A stretch of 5,015 nt of DNA from Chloroflexota bacterium (GTDB lineage Bacteria > Chloroflexota > Limnocylindria > Limnocylindrales > CSP1-4). Shown here one piece after another: positions 1 through 5,015 of the stretch. Numbering within the stretch: the first letter of the stretch is position 1; each line of letters opens with the position of its first letter. The notes under the pieces were generated by a model. That model saw only the letters and a list, made by a program, of their open reading frames with translations. It was not told the DNA's origin and ran no database searches. The translations under genes and the position numbers were made by a program. The stretch lies in NCBI GenBank assembly GCA_003158495.1, contig PMJT01000156.1:1885-6899 (forward strand), given 5' to 3'.

Positions 1-711
1 ATCTTCGCTGCCCAGATGGACGCGCTGGCGGTCGCCGGCTGGCACACGATCACGCTGGCCGAACTCGCTGCCGACCTGCAGGCCCACCGGAAGCCGACGC
101 CGAAGACCTTCGTGATCACAATCGATGACGGCTGGAGTGACGGCTTCACGTACGCGCTCCCCATCCTGCATAGCCACGGCTATGTGGCCACGTATTACGT
201 GATCGCGGGCAGGATCGACACGAACGGGAACCTTTCCACCACCCAACTCAAGGCCCTGATCGCGGCCGGCAATGAGATCGGCGATCACACCATGGACCAC
301 CTCAGCCTCAGCCGGCTGGCGCCGGCGAAGCTCAAGTTCGAGATAGAGGCGGGTGCCGCGCGGATCGCCCAGGCAACCGGCCGCTGGCCCGCAACGCTCG
401 CCTATCCATTGGGCGGCGTGAACGACGCGGCAGCCGCCGAGGTCCAGGCGTGCGGCCAGATGCGCATGGCCGTCATCGAGGCACCCTGGGCAGGCGGTGG
501 AAGCACGAGCCCTTCACCTCGACCGACGGCCCTGCCTAGCGCGGGCCGATCCCCCGCCGCGGTCCTGCCCGCTGCCGCCGTTCCGTCGCTGCCTCCGCCG
601 CTGCAGCCGGTCTACGAAACGTGGGCGAACCGGTGGACGATCCCGCGTCTCCGGGTGACACCGAGCACGATCCCCGCAAACCTGCTCGCCGAACTCAACC
701 GCTACGGCTGA
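1..711 (+). CDS. Polysaccharide deacetylase (NodB/CE4 family), 5' end outside window
   Basis: The frame is open from base 1, and the residues before the first Met (base 16) already read like family sequence (FAAQMDALAVAGWHTITLAEL), so that Met is probably internal and the true start lies upstream. Seen: the metal/catalytic Asp pair in TIDDGW (codons 124-129), the zinc-binding H-x-x-x-H motif HTMDH (286-300), and the YPLGG motif (403-417) equivalent to the family's YPxG. The protein ends in a conserved-looking tail, TIPRLRVTPST, and a TGA at 709-711. Known of the family: metal-dependent removal of N- or O-acetyl groups from glycans such as peptidoglycan, chitin-like or exopolysaccharide polymers, usually outside the cytoplasm. 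Any signal peptide is out of view and the substrate cannot be told. Odd: about 43 codons (roughly 481-609) of Pro/Ala/Ser-rich low-complexity sequence sit between MAVIE and the tail. It is not functionally linked to the arginine genes downstream. Confidence 0.9.
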   Translation: MFAAQMDALAVAGWHTITLAELAADLQAHRKPTPKTFVITIDDGWSDGFTYALPILHSHGYVATYYVIAGRIDTNGNLSTTQLKALIAAGNEIGDHTMDHLSLSRLAPAKLKFEIEAGAARIAQATGRWPATLAYPLGGVNDAAAAEVQACGQMRMAVIEAPWAGGGSTSPSPRPTALPSAGRSPAAVLPAAAVPSLPPPLQPVYETWANRWTIPRLRVTPSTIPANLLAELNRYG

Positions 712-754
712 GCCCCGAGTCACGGGCCGGGCCGGCGGCAGCCGATGGCCCCGC

Positions 755-772
755 CTTGCATGACTATTCATT
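755..772 (+). promoter_or_regulatory. ARG box 1 (putative ArgR operator)
   Basis: The core TGCATGACTATTCA (757-770) matches the classical ARG-box core TGAAT-N4-ATTCA at 9 of 10 half-site positions, the only half-site mismatch being C for A at 759. It covers the -35-like element, so bound ArgR would block RNA polymerase. An argR gene lies in the same operon, which supports the call. Confidence 0.65.
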
Positions 773-784
773 GGACTGTATACT
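756..784 (+). promoter_or_regulatory. Probable sigma70-type promoter of the arg operon, likely leaderless
   Basis: A -10-like hexamer TATACT (779-784, one mismatch to TATAAT) lies 17 bp downstream of a weak -35-like TTGCAT (756-761, TTG conserved). This A/T-richer patch stands out in very GC-rich surroundings. Transcription would start at about 791-794, and the argC ATG is at 794, leaving a leader of 0-3 bases. No Shine-Dalgarno sequence precedes the ATG, which fits a leaderless message. The rest of the 82-bp intergenic region (712-755) is GC-rich with no terminator-like hairpin plus T-run, so readthrough from the deacetylase gene cannot be excluded. Confidence 0.55.
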
Positions 785-792
785 CATGCGAC
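775..792 (+). promoter_or_regulatory. ARG box 2 (weaker putative ArgR operator)
   Basis: The core TGTATACTCATGCG (777-790) matches the TGAAT-N4-ATTCA half-sites at 7 of 10 positions. It starts exactly 20 bp after box 1, so the two 18-bp boxes are 2 bp apart. Paired boxes 2-3 bp apart on one DNA face are how hexameric ArgR is known to bind its targets. This box overlaps the -10 element and ends next to the argC start codon. Alone it would be unconvincing; the spacing is what supports it. Confidence 0.5.
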
Positions 793-793
793 T

Positions 794-1933
794 ATGACCA
801 CCCAATCAACGCCGAACGACGCTGCTGCGGTCCCTTTGCTCGGACCCGTCGCGCATAGATCGCGGCTGGGTAGCACGATCACCGTCGGAATCGTGGGCGC
901 GACCGGGTATGCGGGTGGCGAGCTCATCCGGCTCCTGCTGGGCCATCCCAACGTCAAGATCGCCGGGCTGTATGGACGCAACCGCGACAACCAGCCGATT
1001 GCGGCGTCCCACCCGCACCTTGGCGCGACGGGTCTCGTTATCGACCAGGCCATTCCCGAGGCCGATGCCATCTTCACGGCGCTGCCGCACGGCGTCGCCG
1101 CCGGAATGGCCCCCGAGATCGTGGCCAGGGGTTCGGCTCTCCTGGATGTCGGCCCGGACTTCCGGCTCCACGACCCGGCCGACTATCCGAACTGGTACAA
1201 GTTCGATCATCCGGCGCCGGACCTGCTCGCCCGGGCGGTATACGGCCTGCCGGAGCTCCATCGCAAAGAGATGCGCGCCGCCGCCGAGGGCTCTCCGACG
1301 ATCATCGGCCTGCCGGGCTGCTACCCGACCGCGACGATCCTCACGCTGGCGCCGCTGGCTCGGGCCGGGCTGATCGGCGACCTGGCAGTCGACGCCAAGA
1401 GCGGCGTCTCGGGCGCCGGCCGCGAACCGAAGCCGGACCTGCTCTTCTCCGAGATCAACGAGAGCGTCAAGGCCTACGGCATGTTCGATCACCGCCACAC
1501 GGCCGAGATGGAGCAGGAGCTCCAGCAGCAGGGCGAGCGCGGCACCTTCGGCAGCCGCGACGCCAACCCGGGCGTGGCCACGGTGGACTTCCTGCCGCAC
1601 TTGATCCCGATGACGCGCGGCATCCTGGCGAGCTGCCACATCCGGCCTACGCGCCCCGTGACCCAGGCCGAGCTCGACGCCATCTACGACGAGGCGTACC
1701 GGGGCGAGCCCTTCGTCCAGGTTGTAACCGACGCGCCGTCGACGAAGCATGTGTACGGCAGCAACCTGTGCCGGATCTGGGTCCGAGTGGATCCGCGCAG
1801 CGGCAGGATCCTGGCCCTCGGCGTGATCGACAACCTGGTCAAGGGCGCCGCCGGCCAGGCCGTCCAGGCCCTCAACGTGATCTTCGGCCTGCCGGAAACG
1901 ACCGGCCTCGAGCAGTACCCGCTCAACCCGTAG
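794..1933 (+). CDS. argC: N-acetyl-gamma-glutamyl-phosphate reductase
   Basis: Cytoplasmic NADPH-dependent enzyme of arginine biosynthesis that reduces N-acetylglutamyl-5-phosphate, the ArgB product, to N-acetylglutamate semialdehyde. Seen in the 379-aa product: the Rossmann dinucleotide-binding motif GATGYAG (residues 35-41); the active-site signature IGLPGCYPTATILTLAP, which fits the ArgC family pattern, with catalytic Cys176; DAKSGVSGAGR (200-210), a conserved substrate-site segment; and HRHTAEMEQEL with His233/His235, where His235 has the right spacing from the Cys to be the catalytic His. About 28 polar or low-complexity residues precede the usual start of the fold (TVGIVGATG), so the protein is longer than typical members (about 345 aa). 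ATG 794 was chosen because the promoter sits directly before it and the only in-frame alternatives before the fold are TTG (836) and CTG (866), without a ribosome binding site. First gene of the operon. Confidence 0.97.
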   Translation: MTTQSTPNDAAAVPLLGPVAHRSRLGSTITVGIVGATGYAGGELIRLLLGHPNVKIAGLYGRNRDNQPIAASHPHLGATGLVIDQAIPEADAIFTALPHGVAAGMAPEIVARGSALLDVGPDFRLHDPADYPNWYKFDHPAPDLLARAVYGLPELHRKEMRAAAEGSPTIIGLPGCYPTATILTLAPLARAGLIGDLAVDAKSGVSGAGREPKPDLLFSEINESVKAYGMFDHRHTAEMEQELQQQGERGTFGSRDANPGVATVDFLPHLIPMTRGILASCHIRPTRPVTQAELDAIYDEAYRGEPFVQVVTDAPSTKHVYGSNLCRIWVRVDPRSGRILALGVIDNLVKGAAGQAVQALNVIFGLPETTGLEQYPLNP

Positions 1934-1960
1934 CACAACTCGGCTCGTCCGCAATCGACC

Positions 1961-1976
1961 CGCCGGGCCGCCGGCG
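1961..1976 (+). other. GC-rich hairpin between argC and argJ
   Basis: CGCCGG-GCCG-CCGGCG forms a perfect 6-bp all-G/C stem with a 4-base loop, 27 bases after the argC stop and 46 before the argJ start. No T-run follows, so it is not a canonical intrinsic terminator. It could act as an mRNA processing or stability element separating argC from argJ, or it could be chance in GC-rich DNA. The rest of the 89-bp gap (1934-2022) shows only the argJ ribosome binding site. Confidence 0.35.
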
Positions 1977-2006
1977 CAACCCAGCTCTATCGATCCCGGC
2001 ACATCC

Positions 2007-2013
2007 GAAGGGA
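2007..2013 (+). promoter_or_regulatory. Ribosome binding site of argJ
   Basis: GAAGGGA, a purine-rich Shine-Dalgarno-like stretch, ends 9 bases before ATG 2023. It supports that start over the internal in-frame ATG at 2125, which has no comparable site and lies just before the conserved part of the protein. Confidence 0.6.
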
Positions 2014-2022
2014 ATCGAACCG

Positions 2023-3417
2023 ATGCATCCAGGTCCAGATCGGTCCTCAGTCGCCGGCACGGCCCGGGCAGCAGACCTGCCGCCGCTGGTGAATGGGCTG
2101 CCGGCCGTCGAGCAGCGCGCGGCTATGCCGCTGGGGTTCCGCGCCGGAGCCATGGCCGCCGGTATCAAGCCGTCCGGACGGCCGGACCTGGCCGTGATCG
2201 CCACTACCGGCGACTCCGCGGCAGTGGCCGCAACCTTCACCCGCAACCAGGTCGTGGCGGCGCCGATCAGGATCTCGCGGGCCCACCTCAGCGCGACCGA
2301 GGTCGGCGGCGGCGGACGTCTCGGCTGGACGGACGCCATCGTCGCTACTTCCGGCTCGGCCAACGCCGCAACCGGGGCTGATGGAGACACCGACCAGGCC
2401 GAGGTATGCAAGGCCCTCGCATCTCTCCTCGGGACGCGGACGGAGCGCACGCTGGCACTTTCGACCGGTGTCATCGGTGTGCGACTACCGGTCTCGAAGG
2501 TCCGCGACGGCCTGACCGAACTCGTGCCCAAGCTCGCCGCAACGGACGCCGCTCTCGAGGCCGTGGCCGGGGCGCTGATGACGACCGATACGAAGATCAA
2601 ACTCGCCACGACCACGATCCAGCTGGCCGGGCCGGACGGGGATCCGGTCACGGTCACCGTTTCGGGGATCGCCAAAGGCGTCGGAATGATCCATCCGAAG
2701 ATGGCGACCATGCTCAGCGTCGTTCTCACCGACGCCAGTGTCGCCCCGGCCACTCTCCACGGGCTGCTCTCCCCGATCGTGCAGCGGACCTGGAACCAGC
2801 TCAGCGTCGACGGCGACACCAGCACCAACGACACGGTTTTCGTGCTGGCATCCGGAGTCGCGGGCGCTTCCGTTGCCCCGGCCAGCCACGAGGCGGCTCT
2901 GCTCGGCGACGCGATCGAGGCAGTGGCCCGGTCACTCGCCCGCCAGCAGGCCGCCGACGGAGAGGGCGCGGAGACTCTGATCACCTGCCAGGTGAGCGGC
3001 GCCGCGGACGACTACGACGCCCGGGCCATCGCCCGCTCGGTGATCAGCAGCAGCCTGTTCAAGGCCGCGGTCCACGGCCGAGACCCAAACTGGGGTCGCG
3101 TGGCCAGCGCCGCCGGCAACGCCCGCCTGCCCGACGAGCAGATGCTCGAAGCGGCCGGGCTGCACCACACCGAGGCCATGCCACGCGCCGGCCGAGCCCC
3201 GGAGCTGGACCTGGACAGGCTCCAGATCGCGATCTGCGGCACGCTCGTCTTCAAGGGCACTCCCCAGCTCTTCGACCGGGCGGCCGTCCGGGCAGCGATG
3301 GAAGCACCGGAGGTCCTGATCAGGGTGCATCTCGGTCTCGGCGGCGGCACCGGCGAGGCCTTCGGGTGCGATCTGACCGAGGGTTACGTCATCGAGAACG
3401 CGGAGTACACGACGTGA
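2023..3417 (+). CDS. argJ: Ornithine acetyltransferase (glutamate N-acetyltransferase), ArgJ
   Basis: Moves the acetyl group from N-acetylornithine to glutamate, releasing ornithine and regenerating N-acetylglutamate (cyclic arginine pathway). Some ArgJ enzymes also use acetyl-CoA and replace N-acetylglutamate synthase; sequence alone does not say which type this is. Seen in the 464-aa product: GFRAGAMAAGIKPSGRPDLA near the start of the fold; the oxyanion-hole region STGVIGVRLP (Thr148-Gly149); the self-cleavage site KGVGMIHPKMATML, where the precursor should split between Ala228 and nucleophile Thr229 into alpha and beta chains; DGDTSTND (263-270); DPNWGR; and the typical C-terminus GCDLTEGYVIENAEYTT. 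The protein is longer than the usual roughly 400 aa, partly through about 34 residues before MPLGF. The start is set by the GAAGGGA site. Its stop overlaps the argB GTG by 4 bases (GTGA). Confidence 0.97.
   Translation: MHPGPDRSSVAGTARAADLPPLVNGLPAVEQRAAMPLGFRAGAMAAGIKPSGRPDLAVIATTGDSAAVAATFTRNQVVAAPIRISRAHLSATEVGGGGRLGWTDAIVATSGSANAATGADGDTDQAEVCKALASLLGTRTERTLALSTGVIGVRLPVSKVRDGLTELVPKLAATDAALEAVAGALMTTDTKIKLATTTIQLAGPDGDPVTVTVSGIAKGVGMIHPKMATMLSVVLTDASVAPATLHGLLSPIVQRTWNQLSVDGDTSTNDTVFVLASGVAGASVAPASHEAALLGDAIEAVARSLARQQAADGEGAETLITCQVSGAADDYDARAIARSVISSSLFKAAVHGRDPNWGRVASAAGNARLPDEQMLEAAGLHHTEAMPRAGRAPELDLDRLQIAICGTLVFKGTPQLFDRAAVRAAMEAPEVLIRVHLGLGGGTGEAFGCDLTEGYVIENAEYTT
3402..3405 (+). 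promoter_or_regulatory. Ribosome binding site of argB
   Basis: GGAG inside the last codons of argJ, 8 bases before the GTG at 3414. It supports the GTG as argB start; the encoded protein begins there directly with the first beta strand of the kinase fold. Confidence 0.6.
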
Positions 3418-4211
3418 GCGAAGTCCTCGTCCTCAAGCTCGGCGGAACGACGCTGGCCGACCAGGCCCACGTCCTCGACGAGGTCGCCGCCATCGCCCGC
3501 AAGCGTCCCGTCGTGCTCGTCCACGGCGGCGGCAAGCGCATAACCGAGTGGCTGGAGCGGCTCGGCGTGCCGAGCAAGTTCGAGGGCGGCCTCCGAGTGA
3601 CAGACCAGGCGGCCCTGGACGTTGCCGCGGCCGTCCTGCGCGGAGTGGTCAATTCCGAGCTCGTCTCGGACCTGCGGGATCGCGGCGTGGACGCTGTCGG
3701 GCTGAGCGGCGTGGACGGTGGCTTCATGATCGCCGAGCGGATACCGCACCTCGGCCTCGTGGCCCACATCGTCGGCATCCGGCGCGACTTCCTGGACACG
3801 CTCCTGGTCGCGGGCCAGGTAGCCGTGGTTGCGCCGCTCGCCCGCGACGAGGCCGGCATTGTCTGCAACGTCAACGCCGACGACGCGGCCGCGGGCATCG
3901 CCGCCGGGGTCGGCGCTCGCCAACTTATCCTCATGACAGACGTGGACGGCGTCCGCAACGCCGCCGGCGAGAAACTCCACACCATGACCGCGGATGAGGC
4001 CGAGCGTCTCATCGCGAACGGCATCATCAAGGGAGGCATGGTGCCCAAGGTCCGGGCCGCCCTTGCCGCAGTTGCCTGGCACGGTGCCGAGGCCGTCATC
4101 GCCGACTCGTCGGACCCCCACGCGCTGACCCGCGCCCTCGACGATCCGACCTTTGGGACCCGCATCACTGCCGCTCGCGAGGCCAGCGGGGCCTCGGCCG
4201 GAACGGCCTGA
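3414..4211 (+). CDS. argB: Acetylglutamate kinase
   Basis: Cytoplasmic amino-acid-kinase-family enzyme that phosphorylates N-acetylglutamate with ATP, the step before ArgC. The product is 265 aa from a GTG start overlapping the argJ stop (GTGA), which suggests translational coupling. Seen: VLKLGG with the phosphate-contacting Lys8; VHGGGK (36-41); the substrate-binding GLRVTD (59-64, Arg61); NVNADDAA (Asn152, Asp156, matching the E. coli catalytic-site Asn158 and Asp162); LILMTDVDGV; and GGMVPKV with Lys212 (E. coli Lys217). All expected active-site residues are present. Known: arginine-inhibited kinases carry an extra N-terminal helix and a characteristic C-terminal segment. This protein starts at beta strand 1 and ends TFGTRITAAREASG, so it has the short E. 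coli-like form (258 aa) and is inferred to be insensitive to arginine. It is followed after 4 bases by argR, not by argD. Confidence 0.96.
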   Translation: MSEVLVLKLGGTTLADQAHVLDEVAAIARKRPVVLVHGGGKRITEWLERLGVPSKFEGGLRVTDQAALDVAAAVLRGVVNSELVSDLRDRGVDAVGLSGVDGGFMIAERIPHLGLVAHIVGIRRDFLDTLLVAGQVAVVAPLARDEAGIVCNVNADDAAAGIAAGVGARQLILMTDVDGVRNAAGEKLHTMTADEAERLIANGIIKGGMVPKVRAALAAVAWHGAEAVIADSSDPHALTRALDDPTFGTRITAAREASGASAGTA

Positions 4212-4215
4212 TCGG

Positions 4216-4761
4216 ATGGCGACGATGGCTCTCAACGGCAGCAGCGTTAACGTCAAGCAGCGACGGCAGCGGACTCTCCTCGACCTCGTGGCCCGCTCGC
4301 CGATCGGCAGCCAGGAGGAACTGGTGGAGTTGCTTCGGGGCGCCGGGTTTGAGGTCACCCAGGCCACGGTCAGCCGCGACGCGGCGGAACTCGGCCTGGT
4401 CAAGGTTCCGCGCGGCGACCGCCACGTTTACGCCACGCCGGATACCGCGGCGACCGGAAACCTCTACGACACGCGGCTCCGCCGGCTCCTTGAAGACATC
4501 CCCGTCCGGGTCGGCCGGAGCGGCCTCAGTCTCGTTCTGCTGGCGACGCCGGGGTCGGCCGGGGCGATCTCACAGGCGATCGACCAGTCGAGTCTGCAAG
4601 ACCAGGTCGGCACGCTTGCCGGCGACAACACTCTCCTCGTTCTGTTCGAGACCGAGGCCGCGCTCGAGCGGTGGCTGGTCCGATTCCAGGGCTATCAACC
4701 GGCCGGAGCCGCGGGGCTTCCGCCCGTACTCCCCTACACGTTCACGGAGGCCCCTCGATGA
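4216..4761 (+). CDS. argR: Arginine repressor ArgR
   Basis: Hexameric transcription regulator that binds ARG boxes with arginine as corepressor. The product is 181 aa. The N-terminal winged helix-turn-helix spans about residues 14-80: SQEELVELL (32-40) and recognition-helix signature TQATVSRD (48-55) with the Ser53-Arg54 pair typical of ArgR. The C-terminal oligomerisation/arginine-binding domain has GTLAGDNTLL (132-141). Most ArgR proteins have GDDT here, both Asp contacting arginine; this one has Asp137-Asn138. It is longer than the usual roughly 150-aa family because of about 13 extra N-terminal residues and a Pro-rich 20-residue tail after Gln161. The start is uncertain: ATG 4216 follows the argB stop by 4 bases with no clear Shine-Dalgarno, while ATG 4225, three codons on, has GGATGG (4214-4219) just upstream. 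The stop overlaps the argG start (ATGA). It probably represses the operon through the boxes at 755-792, and so itself. Confidence 0.95.
   Translation: MATMALNGSSVNVKQRRQRTLLDLVARSPIGSQEELVELLRGAGFEVTQATVSRDAAELGLVKVPRGDRHVYATPDTAATGNLYDTRLRRLLEDIPVRVGRSGLSLVLLATPGSAGAISQAIDQSSLQDQVGTLAGDNTLLVLFETEAALERWLVRFQGYQPAGAAGLPPVLPYTFTEAPR
4746..4750 (+). promoter_or_regulatory. Ribosome binding site of argG
   Basis: A consensus GGAGG inside the end of argR, 7 bases before the argG ATG. It is the strongest Shine-Dalgarno in the window and contrasts with the absence of any before argC and the weak signal before argR. Confidence 0.8.
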
Positions 4762-5015
4762 AGAAGGTAGTGCTCGCATATTCCGGTGGACTCGACACGT
4801 CGGTCGCCGTGGCCTGGTTGCGCGAGCAGTACGACGTCGAGGTCGTGACCCTCACGGTCGACCTCGGGGGCGGCGTGCTCAAGGAGGACGTAGATCGCCG
4901 GGCCATCAGCGCCGGCGCCTCTCGCGCGTACGTGGTCGACGGCCGCGAACGGTTCGTGCGGGACTTCTGCTGGCCGCACGTCCAGGCCGGCGCGCTCTAC
5001 CAGGGCGTCTACCCG
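4758..5015 (+). CDS. argG: Argininosuccinate synthase, N-terminal part (runs off the window)
   Basis: ATP-dependent condensation of citrulline with aspartate to argininosuccinate, the step before ArgH. The first 86 codons are present of about 400 expected. Seen: the N-terminal nucleotide-binding PP-motif AYSGGLDTSV (residues 7-16), the strand EVVTLTVDLGGG that follows it in the family, and ALYQGVYP at the window edge, matching the family's ALYEGxYP region. The start is ATG 4758, overlapping the argR TGA by 4 bases (ATGA) and preceded by GGAGG, so it is probably translated by coupling and by fresh initiation. Being directly behind argR agrees with the actinobacterial argR-argG order; argH would be expected next but is out of view. 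Confidence 0.97.
   Translation, partial: MKKVVLAYSGGLDTSVAVAWLREQYDVEVVTLTVDLGGGVLKEDVDRRAISAGASRAYVVDGRERFVRDFCWPHVQAGALYQGVYP

Noticed and set aside
712..755. Possible terminator after the deacetylase gene (short CGGC/GCCG pairing around 732-743)
   Set aside because: The stem is only about 4 bp, and no T-run follows.
806..2002. Long open frame on the minus strand opposite argC (about 398 codons)
   Set aside because: It is antisense to a clear argC, has Arg/Gly/Val-rich composition and no recognisable motif; open antisense frames are expected in GC-rich coding DNA.
1768..2022. argJ start placed inside argC, because the frame is open from there
   Set aside because: The residues before 2023 are Pro/Arg/Gly-rich shadow sequence of argC; ATG 2023 has a suitable ribosome binding site and leads into ArgJ-like sequence.
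1923..2984. Long minus-strand open frame opposite argJ (about 353 codons)
   Set aside because: Ser/Ala/Thr-rich shadow of argJ without any domain signature or ribosome binding site.
2406..3413. N-terminal extension of the argB frame back through argJ, suggesting a fusion
   Set aside because: The translated extension is Arg/Gly/Asp-rich noise in the second frame of argJ; real kinase sequence begins at GTG 3414, which has its own GGAG site.
4153..4215. Earlier ATG for argR at 4153, inside argB
   Set aside because: It would overlap argB by 59 bases and add 21 residues unlike ArgR; ATG 4216 or 4225 gives a normal N-terminus.
3384..4403. Minus-strand open frames opposite argB and the start of argR
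   Set aside because: No family resemblance, and they overlap two well-supported genes on the other strand.

Overview
The window holds most of an arginine-biosynthesis operon from a GC-rich bacterium, with the end of an unrelated polysaccharide deacetylase gene upstream. All genes read left to right on the + strand. The high GC content, strong G/C preference at third codon positions, GTG start for argB and gene order resemble high-GC Actinomycetota or Chloroflexota. The sequence does not settle which of these it is.

Layout: (1) 1-711 is the 3' part of a NodB-family polysaccharide deacetylase, with its 5' end outside the window and a Pro/Ala-rich insertion near the C-terminus. (2) 712-793 is a short intergenic stretch with a plausible sigma70-type promoter overlapped by two tandem ARG-box-like operators spaced as in classical ArgR targets. 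The promoter lies so close to the argC ATG that the mRNA is probably leaderless. (3) argC at 794-1933. (4) An 89-bp gap with a perfect GC-rich hairpin and a ribosome binding site. (5) argJ (2023-3417), argB (3414-4211), argR (4216-4761) and argG (4758 to the window end) follow with 4-base overlaps or a 4-base gap, so they look translationally coupled.

How the genes work together: ArgJ makes N-acetylglutamate by moving the acetyl group from N-acetylornithine (the cyclic pathway). ArgB phosphorylates it and ArgC reduces it to the semialdehyde. ArgG acts later, joining citrulline and aspartate. ArgR, encoded in the operon, probably represses it, and so itself, through the boxes before argC. Compared with the familiar actinobacterial order argCJBDFRGH, argD and argF are missing between argB and argR.

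I see no mobile element, CRISPR array, RNA gene or clearly new system. The points worth a second look are the compact operator/leaderless promoter, the Asp-to-Asn change in the arginine-binding motif of ArgR, the short ArgB without the N-terminal helix of arginine-inhibited kinases, the missing argD-argF, and the low-complexity insertion in the deacetylase.
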